Below, piece after piece: positions 26,638-41,600 of a DNA stretch of 64,000 nt; the stretch's first letter is position 1; each line of letters begins with the position of its first letter. A program made the position numbers and the translations under genes. The notes beneath the pieces were generated by a model that worked only from the letters and a program-made list of their open reading frames with translations, did no database searches and was not told where the DNA came from. This DNA is from Pteria penguin (Eukaryota; Mollusca; Bivalvia; Pterioida; Pteriidae), in contig CM068587.1 of the NCBI GenBank assembly GCA_035048485.1, forward strand, positions 37,070,816-37,134,815, given 5' to 3'.

Positions 26638-29600
26638 AAGATATTTAAAACATAATTATCAAAACTATATTAATACTGGTGAACAGTGGGTTATAATATT
26701 CTTTATATTTCTTTGTAATGAAGTTCAAGTTCAATTTTAAATATGAACAGCAATGGACCCTTCTGCATGAACAGGCCCTTGTATTATTTTGTCAGAGACT
26801 AAATTTTACATCCAAACTTGTAAGTGCATAAATAAATACAAATAGATATACATACAAGATGTGCATGAGCATGATCTCTGAGGAGCAGTTTTAGTTAATT
26901 AAGAGGTAAGATATACACTGAACAAAAATAGTTATTATAACAGATGAACAAGCATACACACAGACACAGATGGACAGACAAGTATATACCACTATTTCTG
27001 TAAGGTAAGAGTATGACAAATGTGCCAATACAAATCATTGAAACTTTTCTTGTTAAGAATGAAGAATAATTGTTTATCCTCTTATTACTTACATCTCTGA
27101 ACATTTCTTGATGGTTGTCCTGTATAATTCATATTGAAGTAAAATACCGTTAGGCTGAATGGGTTCCGTCCATGTGATATCGACGGTGGTGGGGGAGTCA
27201 GATACCACAAATGGTGGGGTTAACCCCTGAGGAAGGGCTTCAGCTGTGGTCACCAACACAGCATCACTTCTTGAGCAATCAAATATAGTACATACCTCAA
27301 TCTTGAAAATAAATATTAAAGATGAAGGAAATACAGATATATAATATAATAAAAATACACAGTGTTATACTGTGATAAAAAATTTGTATGTCGCTTGAAT
27401 TGCAAGCACTTAAACTCTACAGCCTTACTCTTCTCTCAGATATTACAATACAAATGGCAGTTACAGTAGCAATATTCATGAAACACTCTAACACAATCAG
27501 TTCTTAATTCATTCCATTTATTTTGAAAGCTTTCACTGTAGTATCAGAACAATATTAAACCAATAGACTGAAAAGAGGCAGAGAAGATTTTAAAGGCACT
27601 GAAGTATGATCCTGTGATAAGAACTAAAGTTCATTTGCCTACTCTTAAAAAAAAGATTTCCATGAGACAATGAAACCCACTATTTCCAATCTTATGCTAC
27701 CAAATAGGCCACCCTGATTATACGATTATGAAGTTCTTATTCAATGAATAACATGATGTGTTTGTTAAATATGAACGCCCATGGTAGCAACAAAGTCCAA
27801 ATACCATAAGGCAAATTTTGTAATGTACGTCAAAGGTCATGGTCCAGGTAACAAAATCAATGATATTGGTGTAATTATGCCAAATATGAAGTCTCTAACT
27901 CTCACAGCTCTAAAGTTATGGGCACAAAGTCTTAATAAGGCAAATTTTGAAATGTAGGTCAAATGCCATGGTCAAGGTCACAAGGTCAATGACCTTGGTG
28001 CAATTTGAATGGGCTTTATTAATGGAACATGCATGACAAATATGAAGTCTCTACCTCTCACAATTCAAAAGTTATAATGAACGTTAAAGTTGACAACAGA
28101 CAAACAAACAAACAGAAAGGCATATCAAAAGCAACATGTCCCCAATCTATCAATCCAAGGGCATAAAAATTAAAACAAATGTATCACATACCAGTATGGA
28201 ATAGACAGTATATGGCTGGAGTTTAGTGAGGACATATGACCCCACTATGGCCATATTAGTGGGGGTCCTATCCATGTTAACATATATGTTGTAGCCTATG
28301 ATTTGTCCATTAGGAGTCTGTGGTGCTGACCAGGACACTCTGACACTGGTCTCACTCAGGACTGTCACTGAGGGAGGTAGGACACCTTCAGGAGCTGTGA
28401 AGAGAATAGAACTATCAAGTACTGATTGTCATTTGACACTTGACAGATTTGAAGACACATTTGTATTTGTATGTTAAAGGGACATAGTCTGAGACTGGAA
28501 ATTTTTAGCATATAAAGGATAAATTACAACAATATCTTATTTTTCCTGTATTACATAAATTATAAACTTTGTGTTAAATGCAAAATTTAAAACTAAAATC
28601 CCTAAATGTTTTCATAGAATAAAGGCAATTGAGTCGAATTAAATTCGGCTGGTATCAATTCCTCAAATAAGGTGATGCTCCGCCCATAATCATGCACGTG
28701 CGCGGATATTCACTGTAGAAAACAACAAAAATGGTTCACATGGAGGAATACGAGCACGAGAAAAGCAAAAGTGTGGTGGAAAATAACTATACACAGACTC
28801 AAAGGCCAAGAAAAGAAAAGTGGAACAAATGTTAGAATCGAGTAAAGTTCGAGTTTCATTGTCACGTGATTTCCTCTGACCGATCTCATAATATTCAAGG
28901 AGTTGGCTTGGTTATGCTGCAAATTTAAAACGGGCATATCTCGTTAACGACATCGACTTTGGTAACGATACTTTTTACACATCTTAGATAATATACTAAC
29001 AATCGACTGCCGTTTAAGAAATCTGTTTACATTTTTAATACTTTTCCCGACTTCAATCGGACCATGCTCCTTTAAGCATTATAAAAACGTTTGTTTTTAA
29101 ACCGTATATCGAAATAAGGCAAAGTAACTTTTGATCAATATTCTAACATGAATCATTAGAAATTGGCTATATATAACTTTCAAGTACAGGTAACTTAAGT
29201 TCCATCCATTGTTTAAACATAAGGTAAATCAAATATTTCTGCAACGGCAGCCATTAGCTTTCAATGGCAACATAGTATGACTTTGAATTTCCTTTTTCAC
29301 CCTGTACATATCATTACATACAGCAGGACGTAGCTGACATCATAAGCAAACCTTTAGTTTAATATTTTGAAATATTAACCTCATGTCTGTTCAAAACTTT
29401 ATGAGGGCAAAGAGGGGAATAATTTATATGTCTGACAGACAAAATGAACAGAATTAAGAAATTCCATGTATTGTTATGCAGTAAAAACCTTACAGTTCTG
29501 ACCGGTTAAATTTGGACATTATGTTAGTAAATGCTGTTATTATTGTGCAAAAATACATGAGCTGTTGCTTGTGTTGCTTGATATTTCTTCAACATAATTT

Positions 29601-32600
29601 TCATCACAAAATTAGACATAACTGTATGATATTTTCATCACAAAATTAGACATAACTGTATGATAATCTCTTTCTTCAGGACACATTGATACATTATTCA
29701 ATCAGTAAAAGAGATGTCCATAACAATTGATATTTCTACACCATAATGCATACATCCCTGTAGAAACTCTCGAATAATCGATTACGCTATATTTTGCATA
29801 CCTCCATCAAGGGTAGTCCCTGTAATGGGTAATGATGTGATGGTCTCCCCTCCATGCACTGTGATGGTGACTCGCACAATGTACACTGTATTAGGGGTTA
29901 GATTCCCCACCGTCACATTATTTGTCCCTGGTGGATAGCTTTCGCTTATTTGATCCAACTTGCTCACAGTACTCACTGTAAACTTTGATACATCCCCTTG
30001 TAGCATCGTAACATCTGACAATGACAAAAAAAAAACCCTGATAAATACTGAAGGAAGTGTCATACAAATGTCTCAAAACCAAATCTACCTGTTAACGATT
30101 AGTGACATTCAATCTGAATATTAAGATACTTAAGAATTACCTAGATAGAAAATCTTAACATTCAGCTAACTATAAATTCTTTGGTTGCAGTTTTCTGACT
30201 GCCAAAAATTTTTCACATTTTAGAAAATCTGAAATTCGATGTCTTCAGTTCTTATATAATTATAATGTTAAATATTAATAACTAAATGCAAGACTGTTTT
30301 ACCTGTAATGGATCGAGTTTATGAAATTTACTTTCAGTCAAATGCTATGAAAACTTTTTTGAAATAAATACATATAGAACAAAATTAAATTTAAGACTTT
30401 AGTAATTCCCACTAACTAGGTGTGCTCCAGGAGACTTTGAGAGTGATATGGTCTATAGCTATCACTGTTACATCAGCAGCTTTTCTTGGAAAACCTCCGT
30501 GAGTAGTAACAGCTAGACAAGGATCACTAGTCAGCTGACCAACATCGTTATACACCGTCACCCGATACACATAGGTTGTAAAGATGGGTAAACCTCGATC
30601 CTCATAGTATTTTGCAGTTCCAGTATACAGACTCCTCCAGATGTTCAGATCAACAGCTGTGTCTGAAAGTTTATATACGTATACATTTGATATAATTTTG
30701 ACAGATAACGATTTTTAAAGGCAGTCAGCAAAATTCTAGGTGAATCTTGATATTACTAGTTATTAGAATGATTGAATAAATGGAAAATTTGAAGGTATTC
30801 ATGAGAAATTTACATTTGCACAAAGTCCTGAGTATTACTATGTGAAAACAGACAATCAGGGACTATTAAAGTTCATGGCAAGGATTAATTTATACAAAAT
30901 ATATATTATTTATAATATCAGGCAAAAATCAATAATATTTTTTCTAGTATGTTTTTATGATTTTTGAAAATATATGAAGCTTGCACTCTAAGAGCACATG
31001 TTGCAGAGAGGTATAGACTTCAAATGGACAGACAAACGATATGCCATATATGATCATGCCATACACCTCTGTCATAATATGTAAAAAAAATCTCACCTTC
31101 CAAAGGCTGCTTGAGTTTCATCCTGGCCAGCTCAAACCTTACGTTTGGACCATTGGCTTTCTCTGGATCCTGCCATGTAATGGTGATGAGAGTCTGGGAA
31201 ATGACCAATGGGATGGGAGGTGGCAGGTTTTCAGGGATTGTGGGATCAGTTCGTGTAAGGACTGGAGAGCTCTCGGTACAACCTCCATCTATGAAATAAT
31301 TACAATTAATTAATTTACCATTTGTTAGAACAACTCCTTACTACAGTGAATATGTATAAAATATTAAAACACAGCAATGGTGTTACGATGATAAATTCTT
31401 TTTATTTCAAAACAATGCCAAAACTAACTAGAAATGCCTTAACGGGACAAATAACCCTCGGGGCAACACAATTTCAAGTAGGGCAAAGACCAAGGCAAAG
31501 GTCACTAGGTCAAGAGTCAAGTTCAGGTTCATGAGGTCCAAAATTTTGGTATCAACAAACAGGTCTTGCCACAAGGAATACACATGTGTAGTATTGAATT
31601 TGAAGCAAGCAGCAGTAGCACAATGTCATCCTCACTTTGGTATATTTTGCACACTACTGAAGATGTAACCCAAAACACAAAAGTAAATGAGAAATTCTGT
31701 AGAAAATCTATATATATAGATGATATGATATACTTTCACACCTGTACAAGCTGTCAATATCACAGAAAAGACTTTGAAGGGATCCAGATTTTCTACTGTG
31801 ATACTAAGAGTTGTGGTGTTGCGTATTTCTCTTCGAGGATATGGCAAGCTGACCACATAGTATTCCAGAATCCCGTTCAACTTCAAAGGAGGCTGCCATA
31901 TTATTCTCATAGATGTAGGTCCTAGTATTTCTACACCAGGAGGCATTACTCCAGCTGGACCTACAGAAAATGAATTTACAAGACATCCTTGAAAAAGAAT
32001 AAAGTTATTACAGCTATCATTACATCTGTGTCTTTCCCTTAAACTGAGATATACTACATAGTGAATAAAATTTTTGAAAGGCCAGTTCACAAAGAATAAT
32101 GTACTGAGGAATGCAGTCTTTATCTTAATGTTTGAAAAGCAAAATGACATGATGTATCATAATGGAACAATGTAATGAGATCCATATATTTTTATGTTAC
32201 TTCCTGATTCTATGGTGTCAGTTTCAGGTCTTAAGGTCTACTTACGTGTAGATTTTGTTTTGATCGTTTCCCATGCGCTGAAGACACTTCCTGCATTATT
32301 GGAGACCTTGACCCTGTACTCGTAAGGGGTAAAGGGGGACAAATCTGAAGATTCGTCGACAAATACTAATTGAGTCGTGGGCAGAACTTTTCCTACGGAT
32401 GTAACAAGTTGAGATTCACTGAGACGCCTCTCTATCACATACTCATTAATGATCCCGTTGGGCGTTGTAGGTGTCGACCATTTGACTTCCACTGTTGTAG
32501 GAGTTAGTGAACGCAGTCGTGGCATACCCATGCCTTCTGGAACTGAAAATAAAAAGAATATAGCTTTTACAGTATGATCTGCATACATCATTAAAACGAC

Positions 32601-35600
32601 AAAACAATCATTCAATACATGGAAAAGCACCAGGCAATAGGTACATATGCTCCACACCAGTTGTGTATCACATTAGAACTCTTTCCTTTTAACTGTGGAT
32701 CTGTAACACTGGACGGGAAAATCATTAAAATTGGCTCTAAATCTATCAGAATGATGTAAAATTACATTATCACATAATAAATTTGGAGAGAACATTAAAC
32801 AATTTGTTGTCCAATGTTACAGCTCTATGGTTAATGGAAAAAAAGTATATTATAACAAAATCAAGTCAACTGACACAAAGGAATCTACCCAGCTAAATTG
32901 TATATCCAAAGTATTATTGTGTTGGATATGTACAGACTATGCAAAAACTCAAAGTACAAAGTAATTGATGTTAATAAAAATTTATGATTTAAGTAAAATA
33001 TAAAGGTATTTCAAGAAATATTTCACTGCTTAATTTTGATAATGCTTATTGGTAGATATGATGAAATACTTTCCCCCGTACTTATAGTTTTGGCATAATC
33101 ATTTATACTGACCATCTTCCAGAGTCCGGACAGTTGAGGAGCCTGCGGTTTTTCGACAACCTCCCAAAGTGCATGCTTCCACAGCAAATACATATGGAGT
33201 GAAAGGTAACAATGTGTCTGCTCTCAATGTACTGGAGTTTCCACTCACCTTGAAAAATATATCATTAAACTTTATACATGTCCATACATTATGTCTAGAA
33301 AATCAAAAATTAATACTGTATGAATACTTCTTTTTTGTAAAACTCATATTTTAGCAAAATAAGCAAGATCGTGACCACTGATTGACCATTTTGAATCATG
33401 CTATTATACACACCATTCTTTTGTTCTCCAGTGGGGCAGAAAATTTGCCCAAGTTTAGAACAATAGATTTGGTAGGTGACTATAATACAAAACATTAACG
33501 GAGTGAGTATTTGTGATCTTGCGTATTAGAGCATTTCTTTATATTGAGTATAACACAAACCTCTACTATCGACATTTTGTACTTGAACTAAAATTTGTTT
33601 GCAGTTTATGATGCAAGTTCAAACTTCAATCCATGACATAAAATTAAATTCTTCAGATTATCATGAATCACTACAGGTATTTGTTTTCAAACAATCTAAT
33701 ATTAATGAGGTAAAAAGTGAGTTTTAGAAATACTTAGATTTAATTTTGGGTTGGGTTTTTTTTTTTGTTATTGTATTTTTTTCTTTATCCTTTTTTTTTT
33801 GTACACAGAGTTACCTTCCATCTGGGATGGTATCTGACATGAAACTATTATGATGTCACCAAAGTCTGATCTAAAACTCAGGGAAAAGGTAGTACACAAG
33901 TGACGTTTTTACACAAAATTAATGAGATCATAATTGTTTTACATTAGATACCGTCCCAATAGGCAAACAACTCTGTTTAACTAAAAGACTCAATTTTGCC
34001 TCACAAATAATATTTCATTCCTAGGGCGCATCACTTCAAAATTTTTTCCTGCGTGACACAACGACATGAAGCAGTGAGTTCGAATCTTGTTGAAGCCAAT
34101 GTATATCATGACGAGAGTCTAGGTATCACTCGAAAGACAGACAGAAAGACAGGTGATAAATCACCTTATGAAAGTCTGAACTGATGGCAAAAACCAAACC
34201 TAAATTGTCAGATCTGAAATAAAGAGTGAAAAACTGGACTTACCTGCTTCTTGTAATTAATAAAAGTTTTAAACCAAGAAATTTTGTATTTTAAAAACAT
34301 TATGTTTCTTGTTTTGTCAAGATACACTTCATGTGAATGAATGAATTCTGCAAAAATAATGAGTTTACTTCATATTTACCTTTTCTCTGAAATTGCCATT
34401 TTGGTATATTTTATATTCCTTGATGACACCATTGGCTACAAGTGGACGTTGCCAAGTAATATCTATGTACCTTGACCCTACTGCACCAATCAATGGTGGA
34501 TCAAATATTTCTGGCTCTAGAATGTAAATTTCGTTACCATAATTATAAGCGATACATCATCAACAAATACGGAATATAAATACGATTTAAACCATATGTC
34601 TACAATATTCTCACTTCTTTTATACATCAAATCATACATCAGGAATGGGAGGATTGAATCAGTCTGTGAAACACATTATACATTAAAAGGTTTTCAATTA
34701 TTTTACCTTTATATCAAAAGTTTATACAATGTTCTATCATATGTTACTCACTCAAGCAGATTTACCTTTATGCATGCATTTTTAAGTTAATATGATTATT
34801 TTTTTGCCTAAATATAAAAATGCATACATCTGAAAGTGATATTCTAATACAGAAAATTCTTGCCTCTTCAACAGTCAGTTTACCTTATACCAAAAGCTGA
34901 AAGTTTATTTACTTTTCTGGTTTCTTGAAATATGAGATGTCTAGTTCAATACCACTGAAGAAATATCATCAACAAAGAGGATGCAATTGAGAGATTTCCA
35001 GATCCAACATTAACCACGCCCATTTCGTAGTTTCATTGTGACGTCACAGTTAAAATCATGTTTGACGGGCCATTTAATTATGATGCCAAAATGAAAAAGT
35101 GTGCCAAAAGGTGTTATGTCGGGCATTTGACGATCAGTCAATTGCATTTCTATGGTATGAATATTTTTATTATTTATTTATATAATTTTCATGCCACTTA
35201 CTATCCTGTCTGGTGAATTGTTTGACCCAAGGGGAATAAGTCTTTCCCAGGCTGTTTGAAGCCATCACTCTAAATTCATATTCTGTGTAGGGTTTTAATC
35301 CATGTTTGGTATGCAGAAATGTGGTGGTAGGTCCAAAAATACTGAAATTAGACAAAATGATATTACGCATCTATTAAATGCTAGTCTAAATTTCTGTGCA
35401 TCCATTACATGCAGGTCTAAATTTCTGTGCATCCATTACATGCAAGTCTAAATTTCTGTGCATCCATTACAAGCAGATCTGAATTTCTGTGCATCTACTA
35501 CATGCAGGTCTAAATTCCTGTGCATCCATTAAATGGAGGTCTAAATTTTGGTGCATCCATTAAGTGCAGGTCTAAATTCGGTGCATGCATCAGGCAGAGT

Positions 35601-38600
35601 CTGTCTGTTATAATCTTAGTGTGACAATAGATAAGTATAAAAACAAACATTTCATACTATAATAAATATTAGAACATATATACGTTATAATTTTGTGCAT
35701 CACATGTGCATTTCAACAACTTATGTCTGTTCTGTAATGCTCATGACTAAATGATTGGAATTCTAATAATAAATAAATATTTGAAGAGCAGATTTAAAAC
35801 CAAAGTGGCCAAAAAGCAAGCCAAAGAATCAATCTAAGGACAGAGCTATGCATGAGCGAGATACTCCTTAGTTTTAGAGTATTTACAAAATTTTATGACT
35901 GAAAATTTTAAGTATATATTTTGTGTCAGTACAAAAACAATGAAAACTAGACTTATGATGCCCATTAAACCAGCTTATTCAGTGAAGAGATCTGAAGAGG
36001 TTTGATTTGATTTGATGGGAAGAGCTAGGGTTGGAACAAATGACAACCACTTACTGTAAAGATCAATGGTAATAGTGATGTTAATGACTTGAAAGACAGA
36101 TCATAAATATACCACATGTTGAGGTCATATGCTTCTTAAAATACTGAGGAGAGACATAACATATATTGTACAATAAAGCTAATATTACAAATAACTGAAA
36201 GAAAATATAATATTTTAACACCTATAAATAACCATGGATTAATAACGCTAAAAAGTCTTATAACACGTATGAATAACCATGGATTAATAACGCTAAAAAG
36301 TCTTACTCATATACAGTGGATCCATTATAAGTTAGATCCCTAAACTGTATGGTATACAGGGGGTCATCCAGAGAGTTGCCTCTACCTACTGGCTTCCACG
36401 TCACAAGAATGGATGTAGACGTTTCTGATATTAACAAAGGAGGAATAACTCCATCTGGTGCTGAAAGAAAATTGAAAAATAATTCAGCTTGATTAATTCC
36501 TTCTATCACCATAAAATTCAAAACGCTTTAAACCAAATATGTAAATTAGCTTCTTCAAGGTTTCTATACAAGTATATGAAATATAACAAAATTTATATGA
36601 TTAGAATTAAGTAATCAGCTAGGTAATGTTCTTCCGAAAAAAAAAGATTTTTATTAGTAAATAAGCCTCTATTCCTCCTGTCTTCTTAAAAACAGTACTT
36701 ACTTCCCATTGGCATGTTAGCAGTCAACATATTGCTTAAAACATATCCGACAGTGTTGGATGCATTAACTTGAATCTTGTAGGATGTAAGAGGGATTAAC
36801 GTAAAGACATCTACCCAAACACTAACATTATGGCCCCGGAATAAACTCAGCCTGTCCTGCACAAGACTGAAGTTAAAATTATCTGGAAAAAAATTGATTT
36901 AATCAAAACATGTTTGTCCAGACTGCGGCTCATTATTTTCCACTGTTTACATCCCTATTTATGTAATAAATGAAACTGGAATAATAACAAAGACAAAGTA
37001 ACTTTAAATCAAAGAAATATAACAACAGAAACCCTACATAAATGAAATAAGATTTGTTTTAGAAATACAAAAACTATGGCAGCAACAATTCACCTTAAAG
37101 CAAAATTCATGAAAGCAGGTTGGACAGATCAGAAGTAAGGATCAACAAAAAACTAAATGACCCTAATTCTCTCTAATTTGAGGTATAAAAATCTCATCTG
37201 CATTTACACAAGTAAAACGAAGAATTAACAAGTCCTTAATTTAAATCCTGAAAGTGAGACAGGATACCAGGTTTTCAGATCAAACAGCTTTAAACCAATA
37301 CCCATGGTCATGTGCTGACGTTGCATACTTTTTCCAAATGTATTCTGTATGAGTCAACTTCTCTGATGCACAAGTCAAATTTCTATGGAACGCACCAAAC
37401 AGGATGTGAAAAAATGCGGAAATAACAACCAAACCAAACAGATGATATTTATGTCTTATAAATCAATCTGTACCTGGATCTAAATAGAAGTTTCCATCAC
37501 AATAAACATCATAAAATATAATTCCATTCTCTTTTGTAGGTGGTGACCACTTGACCTCCACAGCCCTTGCATCCTTGACCTTCATCTCCATCACTACATA
37601 TCCAGTGGGTGGAGCCTCCATTGTTCTGCCCGTCACCATGGTGCTGGAGCCACACCCCTTTATGGTACAGGCTTCCAATCTTACAGTCTGCAGACTATAC
37701 GGAGCCAGGTTAGTGATGGTGAAGTTCATTCCAAGGCCACTATACACCTTGACTTCATTGTGGAAAAGGTCATATCGTAACAGGTTACCTAGTTCAGAAA
37801 AAAAATCAAATGTTTTTGACCATTTTAAGTTGTGCAAAGTATATTAGGTCTTTTCGTTATACAGAGTTATTTCCCATATGAGCGGGTATCTGACGTCAAA
37901 CATTGTGATGTCATACAATTTCTATATCATTTCCCGTAATTTTATGCTAATTTCCATAGAACTGGTTGACGTCACAATGGTTTGATGCAAAATACCCGCT
38001 CAAATGGGAAATAACTCTGTATAATAAAAAGACCCAATAGACAAGAAAAATGAAAAAATATTATTTCCAAAATCTGTCAATTTATATAAGGCTTTAGCCC
38101 AAATTTATCTACATATTATCTTATTCTGTTTAAGATCACCATTCATATCGATAAATGATAAGGTAATATAAAGTCATGCTTATTTTTTTGTACACTTGAA
38201 GACAAATGACAACATATGCACCAAATTAGTGCTGTGACTGGTTTGTCAATTTAAGTGTCCATATGACAGATTGATTTCATGTTAATTCAGATGATATTCA
38301 CTTTGATAAGTAACGCATGAAATTTACATCAGTATATTCATTGCTCAGCGTTCATGCTAACTGATTTTAAATCATAAACAAAACAGCTAATACACATTGG
38401 AAAGAAATAAGAGGGTTCAGAGCAGGGTAACAAACAGACCTTAAACCAGGTAGAAAATTAGTAATATGTACGAATATTATTCACTTACCTCATATTTTTT
38501 ATCTTTTTGTGTACAACGTACGACTTGATCATTTTGTGACAACAAGCCATGTGTAATTTATGTTGTAACCAAGTCATTACCTAATAAAATTTGTCATAGG

Positions 38601-41600
38601 GAGGCAAATAGCCCCTCCCCCTTAATTCAAACTCATAACTCAACCTTGTGTGAAGGGTAACAGTTGTGTGACAATCATCCTGTCGAAGAGTATATATAGC
38701 TATGGTATTTGTGACGAGATGATTTTTAGAATTTCTCAACCAAATTAACAGACAGACAGGATGACTACCAATCTCTTCCCGACCCTTTAAACTAATAATT
38801 TATCCTTGTGAGAAGAGTAACAATTGTGTGATCAAATATAGCAGAAGTATTTGCGAAAAGGTGGGTTTTAAAACTTCTCAGCCAGATTGACAGAACGATA
38901 CACAGACAGACACAACAAAAACCATCCCCCCAACCCTCTTGGTCTAACTCATAACTCATCCTTGTGCGAGGGGTTACAATTGTGTGATTATCATCCAGAC
39001 CAAGAGTATATGGCAATAGTATTTGCGACAAGGTGGTTTTAAAAACTTCTTAACCTGATTGACAGACAGACTCAAAGACAGACAAGGTGATTCCTAAATG
39101 TTCCTCCTCAAAATTTTTGTTATATACTCAAAAATACTGCAAAACCTCAGATCATATTATCATGTCATTCAAAACATAACATTCAATTTGAAATAATGAC
39201 TTTATGAACATCTAAATAACAGTAAATGGATGAAACAAGAACACAGTGTTTGATTTTAGCAGTTTCATACCATTTGGTAATTGTGGTAATTGCCAATTTA
39301 CAGTGAGTTCTGAGGGAGAAAATGAAGTGAGGGTCGGACTGTGAACTCCCTGAGGTGTTCCCTCCTTGGTGGTGACCACACTGTACTCACTGGTGGTACA
39401 ACCTCCGGCTGTACAGGCCTATAGATAAGAAAAAATCATATACAACGTATATTACAGTTCTAAGCTAACTGGTGACTGAAGTAAGACACACATTAAATCA
39501 GATTGGTAAAGTCACTGTATAAATATTTAAATTACATTAATTTACTGACCAAATATGCTACAAATCAGTATAAAGAAAATAACTTTGTCTAAAAGATATT
39601 TTATTGAACCACTGCATGGTTAGTTTATCTGTTAAAGTTTTGAACATCTTTACCCTGTTAAATAAATTATTCACGATTCAATCCTGAAAAAATGATAATT
39701 GTTAAGACATATCATCTTCAGCAATATCTACAGTGATCTATAAATTAAACTTTATAAAAGATTTATCTAGTAAATGTAACATGATTAACATGTAAACCCG
39801 ATGTCCTCTGAGTCAATAAATCAGAGTAAAAGTCTTGCAGTAAAATTCTTCAGATGGACTCTTCCAACAGACTACATATTAAACTTACTGCTAGGGTGAC
39901 ATAGTAAGTTGTTCCAGCAACAAGATGAGTTATTTCGTTGTACAAGAAAAAGTCTGCACTTTCATAAACAACAGCCCCGAGAGTAGCATTATCTGTAGAT
40001 ACATACAGAAGGTACCTTTCCAAGACACCATTAAGCTGTTTGGGTTTCTCCCATCGTGCCTCTACCTTTGTAGTCTCTGAAGTCATAAATACATACGAAA
40101 AAAAATTCATTTGATTTCAAATTGTAGAGTGACTATCATTACATCTATATATAACATATCCACTGCTATACAAAGGTATAAGAGTAAATAATGTGTAACA
40201 GTTAATCAGTTAATACTTGAACCAACTTAAGGGCAAAAGCTTTATCCCTGTTGTCAATAATTTCACAAATATTTGAAAGGACTTATGCTTTGAATGTATG
40301 TGTATTCCTTTACAATGCACAGAATTATAGGAGAGATTTTATAGACTGATTGACATTATCATTATATTGTCATCCAGGGACTGGTACCCTACCCATAGGG
40401 TCAATAATTTCACAACTGTGATAGAGCAATTCATGCTCTAAATAACTATGCATACAGTTTTTCTTTTAAATTTGCAGAAGAAAAGCAATTTTTCTGCAGA
40501 TCAAGAGTGGAGGGATCACGAAATTCACTATTTATAATCCTCTTCACTTAAAGATGCTTCATACAAAATTTGTTTAATATTGGCCGAGTAGCGTTCAAGA
40601 CAAAGTTTTTAAAAAAAGGTTCAATTTGCACTAGACGACGGATGAAGACCAACAGCAATAGGTTACCAGAGTGATCCTTCTGGTAACCCAAAAAAGTGAC
40701 ATGTAAGAGAAATTTACGAGTGAAAAATGCCCTCAATATCAAACAAGAGGCCCAAGTGGGCCTATATCGCTCACCTGAGTACCTAGATGATCAGTCATGC
40801 ATGAAGGAAGAATTCATTTATTTTTGCATTAATGTGACTAAGTCAACACAGATGTTGAAAATATGTCAAATTTTATTTCAGGCTAGAATAAAAAACAACA
40901 CTTTTTTGCACTTCCACTCAGGTGATTTTGATATTAAGCATTTCCTTTGTCTCTGCAAGATGTCATTCAGGGCAACAAGTTAGTCATTTTCTTTAGGTGG
41001 GGCCTTTTGTTGACTGATTTCAAGTCTGGGTCATGAACAACAATTGTTTCAAATATTGTCCAGATCTAACTTAAAATTGCCTAATTTCATATGTTGAGTG
41101 TTGAGAAACATCTAAAAACTTATTTAGATGTGTAAAGAAATGAAAAAAAATTTTTGACCACAGCTGGATTTGAACCGCTACTCTCCATATTTCAATTACC
41201 AAGTGGTATATGTACCATTGTGAGAACTGCTTTTTAGACATGGTGACATTATCTGTTAACCAATTTGGATGAAATTTACCATATTGATAGAGGACCTTTA
41301 GTACTTCATGTATTCCATGTTTCATTAAAATCTTTCATGCGGTATAACAGCAGAAGTGAAAAATGTGATTGAATTGTTCCTATACACCCTCATTTGGAAG
41401 TCTTAAAAAATTCATAGAAAATCCAAAAATTGAGATATTGACAAAATTCTTTCAAAGTAACAATCCTTACCATAATTATGATCACAATAGTCCATAAGAA
41501 ATCATCATTATCAATTAACTAGGAAATATGACACTTTTTTTCTGCATTGAATCACAAAGTATAAAGTAATGTCGAAAAAAAATTCTAAAATTTGATTTTG

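Noticed and set aside
28710..28937. Minus-strand ORF inside the TTAA-flanked element
   Set aside because: Short, no transposase motif and no start context; probably chance in a non-autonomous element.
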